From Clostridiaceae bacterium (GTDB taxonomy: Bacteria > Bacillota > Clostridia > Oscillospirales > Acutalibacteraceae): 13,539 nucleotides of DNA. The DNA is taken from the NCBI GenBank assembly GCA_016297645.1, contig JAEDGF010000050.1, forward strand, positions 1-13,539, given 5' to 3'. Under the pieces are notes generated by a model, which was not told the DNA's origin, did no database searches, and worked only from the letters and a program-made list of their open reading frames with translations. How positions within the stretch are numbered: the stretch's first letter is position 1; every line of letters begins with the position of its first letter. This document shows, in pieces, positions 6,444 to 13,532 of this stretch. Position numbers and translations under genes: made by a program.

Positions 6444-7664
6444 TTATCCGACCGCTTTTATTATCAGCATAAAGCCGGTGAGCAGTATGAGAAATGAAAA
6501 GTTGAAAAGCGAAAATGTTCTGATGTAATATCCCGTTTTTCCGGGGTTGTGCTTAATGTATTCTCTGAATGTGATAAGACTTGCAAGCGACGAAATGAGC
6601 GTACCCACACCGCCGATGTTCACGCCGACAAGCAGGTCCGCGTAATTATTCGTAAACTGCGAAAGCAGAATTGCAGACGGTACATTACTTATCAGCTGAC
6701 ACGACAGAATGCTGAAAAGGAGCGTGCTTTTGCCCAAAAGCTCCGAAAAAACAGCGCGTACACCGTCGATTCTCGCCATGTTTCCGGCAAAAATAAAAAA
6801 GAAAACAAAGGTGAAAAGCAGTCCGTAGTCAACGGACAAAAGCGCTTTTCTGTCCGTAGCAAGCAACACAGCCGGGATAACGACAAGCCCGGTCCAATAA
6901 GGAACTCCCCTGAAAACTATCGCGATCGCAAGTGTGAACAAAACGAGGTACAGCACGGTGCGCTTCGGGTCGAGCGAGAGCTTTTCGTCGGGAAAATCGA
7001 GCGGCTCCGCTTTTACGAAAATGACGCAGCAGACGGTTATCAAAACGACCGCAAAAACGAACGGCGGCGCCATGATACGGACAAATTCGAGATTCGGTAT
7101 CTCGTATTTCGAGTACAGATACAGGTTTTGCGGATTACCGAACGGCGTGAGCATTCCGCCCAAGTTTGCAGCAATATTCTGCATTATAAATGTCACCGCC
7201 ATATATTTTTCTTTGTGCGTTGCGGTGAGAACGAAATATCCGAGCGGCAGAAAAGTAAGCAGCGCCATGTCGTTGGCGATAAGCATAGAGCCGATAAATG
7301 TTATGTATACGAGCGCGAGGACGCTTGCACGGGCGTTTTTGAACAGCCGGACAACCTTACGCGCCAGCATATAGAAAAAGTTTATGTTTTTGAGGGCGCA
7401 CACGACCGCAAGCACGCAGAACAGACAGGAAAGAGTCTTGAAGTCGAAGTAGCCGAGATATTCCCTGTCGGGCGGGACAATGATTCCGGTTATCACCGCC
7501 GCTGCAAAGGCGATACACATTACCGTATTTTTCCTTATAAATTCCGCTGCGGCTTCGAAAAGGTGCTTTGCCGCGCTGCCGAGAGAGTGCGTGTGTGAAG
7601 GGAATGTTCTCTTTTTTGCGATTACCATAGCTGCACCGTCCGTTTTCTTTGCGTTTACCGCCAT
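6444..7664 (-). CDS. SLC13 / ArsB-NhaD superfamily (CitMHS-like) membrane transporter
   Basis: A 406-residue polytopic membrane protein with the internal two-fold repeat of the ion-transporter superfamily. The first half has IANDMALLTFLP (129-140) and NLGGMLTPFGNPQN (167-180). The second half has the matching SNVPSAILLSQF (from 326) and NIGGVGTLISSLASL (from 349). These helical-hairpin motifs bind substrate and sodium or protons in the family. The substrate (dicarboxylate, citrate, arsenite or sodium) cannot be told. The start is uncertain: ATG 7664 is used, ATG 7628 and a TTG at 7742 are in frame, and none has a good ribosome binding site. The residues before 7664 do not look conserved. It shares the 7665-7760 spacer with the divergent queT promoter. 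Confidence 0.85.
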   Translation of the reverse strand: MAVNAKKTDGAAMVIAKKRTFPSHTHSLGSAAKHLFEAAAEFIRKNTVMCIAFAAAVITGIIVPPDREYLGYFDFKTLSCLFCVLAVVCALKNINFFYMLARKVVRLFKNARASVLALVYITFIGSMLIANDMALLTFLPLGYFVLTATHKEKYMAVTFIMQNIAANLGGMLTPFGNPQNLYLYSKYEIPNLEFVRIMAPPFVFAVVLITVCCVIFVKAEPLDFPDEKLSLDPKRTVLYLVLFTLAIAIVFRGVPYWTGLVVIPAVLLATDRKALLSVDYGLLFTFVFFFIFAGNMARIDGVRAVFSELLGKSTLLFSILSCQLISNVPSAILLSQFTNNYADLLVGVNIGGVGTLISSLASLITFREYIKHNPGKTGYYIRTFSLFNFSFLILLTGFMLIIKAVG

Positions 7665-7760
7665 TATTTCAAACTCACATATTTTACTCCGCACGGCTGC
7701 GAAAATCAACGGTATTTTCACCAAATTCCGCACTGTGTCCAAAACAATAAATAATGTGTA

Positions 7761-7789
7761 TTGACTAAAATTTTTTTATTTGTTATACT
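7761..7789 (+). promoter_or_regulatory. Promoter of queT
   Basis: TTGACT (7761-7766) and TATACT (7784-7789) are separated by 17 bases. Transcription would start near 7796, giving a leader of about 100 bases before the queT ATG. Confidence 0.78.
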
Positions 7790-7803
7790 GTAAAAGGAGA
7801 TGT

Positions 7804-7890
7804 ATGTGCGCTTTTTCAGCGGCAATATCCCTTGTCAGTTCGTAACCATCCTGACAGAAACGACCATGGTTTCAAATCAAAACTACGGAG
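7804..7890 (+). promoter_or_regulatory. Candidate preQ1 riboswitch (pseudoknotted leader of queT), possibly class III
   Basis: TGTCAG (7833-7838) pairs with CTGACA (7851-7856) around a 12-base loop. AACCAT within that loop (7844-7849) is perfectly complementary to ATGGTT downstream (7866-7871), forming an H-type pseudoknot. A small hairpin, CGCT/AGCG (7809-7821), precedes it. An A-rich stretch leads to the CGGAG ribosome binding site at 7886-7890. QueT genes are classic preQ1-riboswitch targets. The short class I and class II consensus elements are not visible. The loop and distant ribosome binding site recall class III, known mostly from Faecalibacterium/Ruminococcaceae. The class is recalled, not searched. 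Confidence 0.62.
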
Positions 7891-7897
7891 AAAACAA

Positions 7898-8413
7898 ATG
7901 AAAAAAAATGTCTTTCGCATGGTAAAAGCTGCCGTTACAGCTGCTCTTTATGCCGCATTGACCTATATCTGCGCGGGAATGGGTCTTGCCTTCGGTGCCG
8001 TTCAATTCAGGTTTTCCGAAGCGCTTACCGTTCTGTCCGTATATACGCCGTCGGCGGTGGCAGGACTCACTCTCGGGTGCGTGTTGTCGAACATCATCAG
8101 TCCGGTAACTCCGCTTGACGCGGTTTTCGGCAGTCTGGCAACGCTTGCCGCGTCACTTTTGACTCGGGCGGCGCGGAACATAAAAACAAAAGGCTTTCCG
8201 CTGCTGTCCTTTTTGTCACCCGTTATAATAAACGGACTCGTCGTGGGGGCGGAGATAAGCCTGTTCGGCTCTGAGGAAGCGTCGGCAGCGCTCTTTGTTT
8301 CGTCTGCGATATCGGTCGCAGCGGGCGAAGCCGCCGTTGTGTTCACCCTCGGCACGCTGCTGTGGCTTGCGGCGGAGAAAAGCACGAGACTTAAAGACAT
8401 TCTCACAAAATAA
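7898..8413 (+). CDS. queT: QueT family queuosine-precursor transporter
   Basis: A 171-residue integral membrane protein with about five or six hydrophobic segments and the QueT hallmark GAVQFRFSEAL (33-43). QueT is the substrate-specific S component of an ECF-type importer for queuosine precursors such as preQ1; it needs a shared EcfA/A'/T module that is not in this window. The start is ATG 7898 with GGAG 7 bases upstream; the open frame extends to 7832 through the pseudoknot leader. Length is normal for the family. Expression is probably set by the pseudoknot leader. Confidence 0.88.
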   Translation: MKKNVFRMVKAAVTAALYAALTYICAGMGLAFGAVQFRFSEALTVLSVYTPSAVAGLTLGCVLSNIISPVTPLDAVFGSLATLAASLLTRAARNIKTKGFPLLSFLSPVIINGLVVGAEISLFGSEEASAALFVSSAISVAAGEAAVVFTLGTLLWLAAEKSTRLKDILTK

Positions 8414-8434
8414 AAAGCCGTCCGCGGCGCAATG

Positions 8435-8467
8435 AAACGGGTGATGCTTTTTTTGTCCCGTTTTTTT
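8435..8467 (+). terminator. Intrinsic terminator after queT
   Basis: AAACGGG (8435-8441) pairs with CCCGTTT (8457-8463) across a 15-base loop. A run of seven T residues follows (8461-8467). It sits 21 bases after the queT stop. Confidence 0.7.
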
Positions 8468-8487
8468 GCCCGGCGCTTTTTTATGAA

Positions 8488-8536
8488 CAGCCGATACCGC
8501 ACCGGTCGGCTGCAACGCGAATGCTTTCGGGTGCGG
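8488..8536 (+). promoter_or_regulatory. H-type RNA pseudoknot in the two-component-system leader, unknown class
   Basis: Stem 1 is CAGCCGA (8488-8494) with TCGGCTG (8506-8512), 7 perfect bp. Within its 11-base loop, CCGCACC (8497-8503) pairs with GGTGCGG (8530-8536), another 7 perfect bp. Crossing loops of 2, 2 and 17 bases suit classical H-type geometry. Alternatively the two stems could be mutually exclusive hairpins of a switch. It is not an RNA class I recognise. Confidence 0.5.
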
Positions 8537-8564
8537 GGAAGCCTTAAAACGGCTCTATCGGTTC

Positions 8565-8603
8565 GCCGGCACTCCGGCAAACAACTTCTGCGGCACTCCG
8601 CAG
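8565..8603 (+). repeat. Two tandem hairpins with identical CACT loops before the response-regulator gene
   Basis: GCCGG-CACT-CCGGC (8565-8578) and CTGCGG-CACT-CCGCAG (8588-8603) share the ten-base core CGGCACTCCG, repeated with a 24-base period. The second ends 8 bases before the AAGGAAG ribosome binding site. They could bind a dimeric protein as RNA loops or DNA operators, or a small ligand. The role is unknown. Confidence 0.6.
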
Positions 8604-8622
8604 GGAAAAGAAGGAAGAATTT

Positions 8623-9318
8623 ATGAAAAAAATTATCGTAGCAGACGATGAGGAGCTTATAAGACGACTTGTGAGCGACTTTCTTACCGCCGAAGGTTAC
8701 GAGCCGCTTCAAGCGGACGACGGCGATGTTGCATTGAAGCTGTTTGAGGAGAACCCCGACACGGCGCTTCTTATCCTCGATATCATGATGCCGAACATGG
8801 ACGGCTGGGAGGTTTGCAGACGGATCCGCGAAATTTCCGATGTCCCCATTATAATGCTCACGGCGCGCAGCCAGGAGTACGACCAGCTCACTTCGTTTGA
8901 CGCGGGTGCTGACGACTATGTCACTAAGCCCTGTTCGCCCTCCGTTCTCATGAAGAGGGTGGCAGCCCTTTTAAGACGGCGCGACGGCAATCAGAGTTCA
9001 TCGGCAAAGGTTCTGTCGCTCGGCGACTTAAAGCTCGATTCGTTTGCGCATGAAGTCTGGCTCGGCGGCAAGAGCATAAGCCTTACTCTTAAAGAGTACA
9101 GCATTCTGCAAAAGCTGCTCGCTGCGCCCGGCAGAGTTTTCACGCGCGAGCAGATGCTGGACGATATATGGGGCTTTGATTTTGACGGCGATGTCCGGAC
9201 CATAGACTCCCATGTTGCGCGTTTGCGCACGAAGCTCGGCGAGTGGGGTTCAAAGCACATAAAGACCATTTACGGAACGGGTTACAAGCTCGAGGTGAAT
9301 AAAGATGGCGCGCAGTAA
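8623..9318 (+). CDS. OmpR/PhoB-family response regulator
   Basis: A 231-residue two-domain transcription factor. The receiver domain (1 to about 118) has the acidic pair Asp8-Asp9, phospho-acceptor Asp53 (LILDIMMPNMDGW), Thr80 and Lys102 (DDYVTKP). The winged-helix DNA-binding domain (about 130-228) ends TIYGTGYKL, with the recognition-helix stretch VRTIDSHVARLRTKLG. Phosphorylation by the kinase encoded next would activate DNA binding. AAGGAAG at 8611-8617 is the ribosome binding site. Its last 14 bases overlap the kinase gene, typical of translational coupling. Target genes cannot be read; the repeats in its own leader and the lyase/PnuC-like genes downstream are candidates. Confidence 0.94.
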   Translation: MKKIIVADDEELIRRLVSDFLTAEGYEPLQADDGDVALKLFEENPDTALLILDIMMPNMDGWEVCRRIREISDVPIIMLTARSQEYDQLTSFDAGADDYVTKPCSPSVLMKRVAALLRRRDGNQSSSAKVLSLGDLKLDSFAHEVWLGGKSISLTLKEYSILQKLLAAPGRVFTREQMLDDIWGFDFDGDVRTIDSHVARLRTKLGEWGSKHIKTIYGTGYKLEVNKDGAQ

Positions 9319-10849
9319 GGAAAAAACGCGAACACAGAAAAAGCCGCGCAGCATGCGCAGACGGCTGATGACGGCGATAGTCTTTATTCTGCTGCTCACC
9401 GTTCTGATTCCCGTCATAGCTTACTATTCGCTTCCCGAGTGGGTGTATCTTTTCGTCCCCGGAACGCGGCTTTGGATAGCCTCCGACACGATAACCGAAA
9501 ACTACGGTACTCCCGAGTTCAACGAAGCGGTGTCCTTTGTTGAAAAGAAGTATAACTCGACAGTTGAGATATTCAATGCGGACGGCGTGTTCATTTACTC
9601 CACGCGCAGCCTTATAGATGCTCTTCCGCAGAATCTGTCGCAGGCGGAGCCGCTCAATGAAGCCTACATGACGAAGTATGAAGTTCTCTACGGCAGCATA
9701 AAGAATTCCCAAAAGGGCTTTCTCATAAAAAAATATACGGACGATAATGTAGAGGTCAAGTTCCTCGACTGCTATCAGTTCCTGCCCGGCGGCGAACGCG
9801 CCGAGGTGTCGGTTCAGGTCACGAGCGAAAGCGTGACCGCACGGGTGGACTTCATTCTGTTTTTCGTGGCGCTGATGAGCATTCTCATAGTCGCTCTTGT
9901 TGTTATTTCCGTCTACCTGAAACGGTTCACGCGCCCGGTAGACAATATGTGCGAGATAACGGACGCTATCGCAAAGCTCGATTTTTCGCGCACCTGTCCT
10001 CCGACGGGGCTTGCGGAGCTTAACCGACTGTCCGAAAGCGTCAATTCGCTGTCCACCTCGCTATCCGCGTCCCTTGCCGACCTTAAAGAGAAAAACAAGA
10101 AGCTTGAAGAGGATATAGAGAACGAGCGGACCATTGACAACCTGCGCCAGACCTTCATCTCCGGCATTTCGCACGAGATGAAGACCCCGATAGCCATTAT
10201 TCAGGGCTACGCGGAGGGCGCAAAGATGTTCTACGAAGCAGGCAACGCCGAAACGGCGGAGCAGTATTGCGATATCATTGTCAGAGAGTCGCAGCGTATG
10301 AACACGATGATAATGAAGCTGCTTGAAATAACAAAGTATTCGTCGGGCGCGTATGAGCTTGAAACGACAGAGTTCAACATAAAAGAACTTGCCGACGACT
10401 GGTTTGAGCGCAACTCATCCATTCTCTCCGAAAAGGGGATTTCCGTCGAGAATCTCATTCCGGACGATATGAAAGGCTCGGGCGACAGAGTGATACTCGA
10501 ATCGGTAGTCAACAACTATATGTCCAATGCGGTTTCGCATTGCGACGGTGAAAAGAAGATCTCGACTTATGCCGAGGATGCGGGAGAATTCTATCGCGTG
10601 TATGTCTTCAATACGGGGGAACATATCGCCGATAATGATATAGACAAGATATGGACCTCATTCTACCGTGCGGACAAGTCCCTTTCTCGCTCACAGGGGC
10701 GTTTCGGGCTGGGACTTGCCATTGTCGTTTCTATTCAGAATCTGCATAAAGCTGCCTACGGCGTGGAAAATGTCGAAAACGGAGTCCGCTTCTATTTCGA
10801 TATAAGAAAAGCCGCCGGTAAGGCAGAAAAAGAAACAGAAACAAACTGA
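9305..10849 (+). CDS. VanS-like sensor histidine kinase
   Basis: A 514-residue membrane sensor. A basic N-terminus precedes TM1 (about 22-42). An extracytoplasmic sensor domain of about 140 residues follows, then TM2 (about 181-204), HAMP (205-255) and a coiled-coil linker. The H-box ISGISHEMKTPIA carries His290. The N-box NNYMSNAVSHC has Asn408, and the G2 box is GRFGLGLAIV (466-475). The G1 box reads VFNTGEHI, so the usual adenine-contacting Asp of DxGxG is Asn436; as far as I recall this occurs in VanS-like clostridial kinases and need not abolish activity. It autophosphorylates and passes phosphate to the overlapping response regulator. The stimulus is unknown. Confidence 0.93.
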   Translation: MARSKEKTRTQKKPRSMRRRLMTAIVFILLLTVLIPVIAYYSLPEWVYLFVPGTRLWIASDTITENYGTPEFNEAVSFVEKKYNSTVEIFNADGVFIYSTRSLIDALPQNLSQAEPLNEAYMTKYEVLYGSIKNSQKGFLIKKYTDDNVEVKFLDCYQFLPGGERAEVSVQVTSESVTARVDFILFFVALMSILIVALVVISVYLKRFTRPVDNMCEITDAIAKLDFSRTCPPTGLAELNRLSESVNSLSTSLSASLADLKEKNKKLEEDIENERTIDNLRQTFISGISHEMKTPIAIIQGYAEGAKMFYEAGNAETAEQYCDIIVRESQRMNTMIMKLLEITKYSSGAYELETTEFNIKELADDWFERNSSILSEKGISVENLIPDDMKGSGDRVILESVVNNYMSNAVSHCDGEKKISTYAEDAGEFYRVYVFNTGEHIADNDIDKIWTSFYRADKSLSRSQGRFGLGLAIVVSIQNLHKAAYGVENVENGVRFYFDIRKAAGKAEKETETN

Positions 10850-10883
10850 CGCGGCGGGTGCTGCCGTCAGCCGAAAAATTTAT

Positions 10884-10927
10884 GCGTTTTCCGTTCCGTG
10901 TGCGATACGCCGGGGCGGAAAAAACGC
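10884..10927 (+). other. Long stem-loop between kinase and lyase genes
   Basis: GCGTTTTCCG (10884-10893) pairs with CGGAAAAAACGC (10916-10927), leaving two bulged A residues. Further inner pairing includes TCCG/CGGG and GCG-ATA-CGC. No T tail follows, so it does not look like a terminator. It lies 6 bases before the GGAG ribosome binding site of the next gene and might affect translation or RNA processing. Confidence 0.45.
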
Positions 10928-10946
10928 TTTACGGAGTGTTACTGTA

Positions 10947-12254
10947 ATGAAAAAAGAAGTATATCTTTCCCTCGGTATTCCCGAGGAAGTCTATCTGCTC
11001 GGAGAAAAAGCGGAGAAGAGTCTTAAAGACCGCTTTGCCCGCGCGGACGAAATTTCGGAAATAAATCAGTTGAAGGTTCTTTCCGCAATGCAGAAAAACC
11101 ATGTCAACGCAGGCTGCCTTGTCGGCACAAACGGCTACGGACACGACGATATCGGACGCGACACGCTCGAACGCGTCTATGCCGATGTTTTCCGCACCGA
11201 AGCCGCCGTTGTCCGCCCGCACATAACCTGCGGAACGCACGCGCTTGCGGTCGCGCTCTCGGCAAATCTCCTGCCCGGGGACGAGCTGCTGTCGCCTGTC
11301 GGTAAGCCGTACGACACGCTTGAAGAGGTCATCGGAATAAGGGACGCCGCCTGTTCGCTCAAAGAATACGGCGTAACATACCGTCAGGTCGATCTCCTCC
11401 CGGACGGCTCGTTCGATTGGGAGGGCATCAAAAACGCGATAAACGAGAAAACAAAGCTCGTCACCATTCAGCGCTCAAAGGGCTATCAGATGCGCCCGTC
11501 CTTTTCGGTGAGTCAGATAGGCGAGCTTATCGCATTTATTAAAAATATCAAGCCGTCCGTCACCGTCATGGTCGACAACTGCTACGGCGAATTCACCGAG
11601 GAAACCGAGCCGTCCGAGGTCGGCGCGGATATGATTGTCGGCTCACTTATCAAAAACCCGGGCGGCGGACTTGCCCCCACGGGCGGATATATCGCCGGTA
11701 CAAAAAAGTGTATCGACCGCTGTCACTACCGTCTTTCCGCTCCCGGAGTCGGTCAGGATGTCGGCGCGAGCTTGGGCGTTCTCACAAATCTGTATCAGGG
11801 CTTTTTCCTCTCGCCCACCGTTACGGCAGGCGCACTCAAAGGCGCGCTCTTTGCGTCCGCTCTGTACGAGGCGCTCGGTTTCAGGTGCGTCCCGGCAGCT
11901 GCGGAGGAACGCCACGATATTATTCAGAGCATAGAGCTGCGCTCGAAGGACGCGATGTGCGCGTTCTGCGACGGCATTCAGTCCGCAGCTCCCGTCGACA
12001 GCTACTTTACGCCCGTTCCCGAGCCTATCCCCGGCTACGCGGACGAGGTCATTATGGCTGCCGGTGCGTTTGTGCAAGGCTCGTCCATCGAGCTTTCGGC
12101 GGACGGACCGATAAGAGAACCCTACGCCATATACTTTCAGGGCGGCTTGACATGGAATCATGCCAAATACGGCCTTCTGCTCTCACTCGCCAAGATGTAC
12201 GAAAAGGGACTTGTCACCCCGGAGCAGATCAAAAACGCGTCAGAAAAATTCTGA
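10947..12254 (+). CDS. PLP-dependent methionine gamma-lyase / 'aluminium resistance' family protein
   Basis: A 435-residue fold-type I PLP enzyme of the Met_gamma_lyase (PF06838) family, often annotated as aluminium resistance protein or YnbB. PLP-site features are visible: GTHAL (96-100), the cofactor-ring Asp210 in MVDNCYGEF, and the probable Schiff-base Lys236 in GSLIKNPGGG. NAGCLVGTNGYGHDDIGRD (55-72) is a family hallmark as I recall it. Members are predicted C-S lyases releasing thiol and ammonia, but the physiological substrate is not established and the aluminium label is historical. GGAG sits 10 bases before the ATG. The gene ends 27 bases before the next one with no terminator, so the two are probably co-transcribed. 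Confidence 0.9.
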   Translation: MKKEVYLSLGIPEEVYLLGEKAEKSLKDRFARADEISEINQLKVLSAMQKNHVNAGCLVGTNGYGHDDIGRDTLERVYADVFRTEAAVVRPHITCGTHALAVALSANLLPGDELLSPVGKPYDTLEEVIGIRDAACSLKEYGVTYRQVDLLPDGSFDWEGIKNAINEKTKLVTIQRSKGYQMRPSFSVSQIGELIAFIKNIKPSVTVMVDNCYGEFTEETEPSEVGADMIVGSLIKNPGGGLAPTGGYIAGTKKCIDRCHYRLSAPGVGQDVGASLGVLTNLYQGFFLSPTVTAGALKGALFASALYEALGFRCVPAAAEERHDIIQSIELRSKDAMCAFCDGIQSAAPVDSYFTPVPEPIPGYADEVIMAAGAFVQGSSIELSADGPIREPYAIYFQGGLTWNHAKYGLLLSLAKMYEKGLVTPEQIKNASEKF

Positions 12255-12281
12255 AAATAAAAAAAAAGAGGTAGATCCATC

Positions 12282-13532
12282 ATGAAAGGCAACCAATCGG
12301 CAAGGACAGTAAGAACAGTCCGTATCGTCAAACTCGCGTTTATCGTTATCACTGCGGCAGCAGCGCTTTTTCTTGCAATAAGCAGCGCCGTGAGCATTAA
12401 CGACACGGGCGATGCGGATAAATATTCTCTCTCGGGTACACAAATCTTTGTGCGCGTCACAGCAGCAGGCGAAGAAGAATACGAGGACGAAACAGTCTGC
12501 CCCGTTGAATTCAAGACCCCCGACGGCAAATATACGCTCACGGTGAACTATTCGTTTGAAGATTGGGAGAACCTCCCCACCGGCGCGTCCGTTACCGGCT
12601 ACATATATGAAACCCCCGACGGCAGCTCGCTTTGCTTTGATCGCGAAGCAACTCATGACGACATAAAAGCCGCCTTGAAGGACGAAAACGCCACCGAAAG
12701 CACTCCGCTTGTCGGTGCGGCAATGGCTGTCGCGCTCGTGTGCATTGCCCTCGCCGTCATAACGATTTGGGACAGAATATTCACCGCGTACGAGCAGATT
12801 TGGTTCATCTCCATCATGGTGCTTGCCGCCGCCGTTTCCGTCATGTTCCCCGAGGAGGACTGCAACGGCATAAACGGACTTATCATAATGGCTCTCTACC
12901 TCGCTGATACATTTTTGAATATCCTCTGTGAGCTGCTTATTTCAAAGCAGAGCAAGTGGAATTTCATTGTGTCTATATTTGTCGAAATTACGGAAATCGT
13001 TATCTGCATTGTGCTTGCGTACCGCTTTGCAACGCTTGCTTCAACGCTGTTCTTCTGGCTCCCGTGCGACATCATCAGCTTTATAAACTGGCATAAGCAC
13101 CCCGATAAGGCGGACGACGAATTGACGCAGGTCCGCACCCTCAAAGGCTGGCAGGAAGCTGCAATCATCGCCGGTATCGTTGTTTGGACCGTCGGAATAG
13201 GATATCTTCTCACCACGATAAATATTGATACCGATCTTTTCGCAGGCAACGACACCATTCGCGTAGTGGTGTGCTACCTCGACGCGTGCGTGAGCGCGGT
13301 CGGCGTTGTAAACGGCGTGTTTATCCTGCTGCGCCTGCGCGAACAGTGGATAGCATGGTACATTTCGGCGCTGCTCGAAGCCGTGATAAATATAATTTCC
13401 GGACAGTTTGTTCTGCTTGTTCTTAAAGTCGGCTACATCACGAACACGACCTACGGCTACATCAAGTGGACGAAATACATAAAGGGACTTGAAAAAAGCG
13501 CCGTTCCCGAGCGTATTGAAAAGAAAAACTAA
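12282..13532 (+). CDS. PnuC-like transporter with an N-terminal extracytoplasmic domain
   Basis: A 416-residue membrane protein. TM1 (about 17-38) and TM2 (about 141-163) bracket a hydrophilic, beta-rich, acidic domain of about 100 residues (FVRVTAAGE, FKTPDGKYTL, LPTGASVTGYIY), which loosely recalls DUF3592. From about 170 to 400 the protein resembles PnuC: FWLPCDIISFINWHKH (258-273), LREQWIAWYISALLEAVIN (352-370) and YGYIKWTKY (391-399) match the W-rich helices of the nicotinamide riboside facilitator family. PnuC proteins are usually about 200-250 residues, so the extra N-terminal half is unusual. GAGG lies 10 bases before the ATG. The PnuC call is from motif memory and moderately secure; the role of the N-terminal domain is unknown. 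Confidence 0.68.
   Translation: MKGNQSARTVRTVRIVKLAFIVITAAAALFLAISSAVSINDTGDADKYSLSGTQIFVRVTAAGEEEYEDETVCPVEFKTPDGKYTLTVNYSFEDWENLPTGASVTGYIYETPDGSSLCFDREATHDDIKAALKDENATESTPLVGAAMAVALVCIALAVITIWDRIFTAYEQIWFISIMVLAAAVSVMFPEEDCNGINGLIIMALYLADTFLNILCELLISKQSKWNFIVSIFVEITEIVICIVLAYRFATLASTLFFWLPCDIISFINWHKHPDKADDELTQVRTLKGWQEAAIIAGIVVWTVGIGYLLTTINIDTDLFAGNDTIRVVVCYLDACVSAVGVVNGVFILLRLREQWIAWYISALLEAVINIISGQFVLLVLKVGYITNTTYGYIKWTKYIKGLEKSAVPERIEKKN

Noticed and set aside
6549..7598. 349-codon plus-strand open frame
   Set aside because: It is antisense to the SLC13-like transporter, and its Arg/Lys/Glu-rich translation has no domain. The minus-strand reading has clear transporter repeats.
7740..7742. 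TTG start at 7742 for the SLC13-like transporter
   Set aside because: There is no ribosome binding site, and the extra 26 residues do not resemble the family. ATG 7664 is preferred, though not proven.
7804..7845. Possible 13-residue leader peptide in the queT leader, with AAAAGGAG upstream
   Set aside because: The predicted transcription start (about 7796) falls inside the would-be ribosome binding site and the spacing is only 4 bases. The pseudoknot explains the region better.
8565..8603. Guanidine-II (mini-ykkC) riboswitch
   Set aside because: The two-hairpin layout is similar, but the required ACGR loops are absent (both loops are CACT) and no guanidine-related gene follows.
8432..8626. 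64-codon open frame spanning the leader of the response-regulator gene
   Set aside because: It has no ribosome binding site, an Arg-rich unremarkable translation, and runs through the terminator and all the hairpins. The RNA structures account for the sequence.
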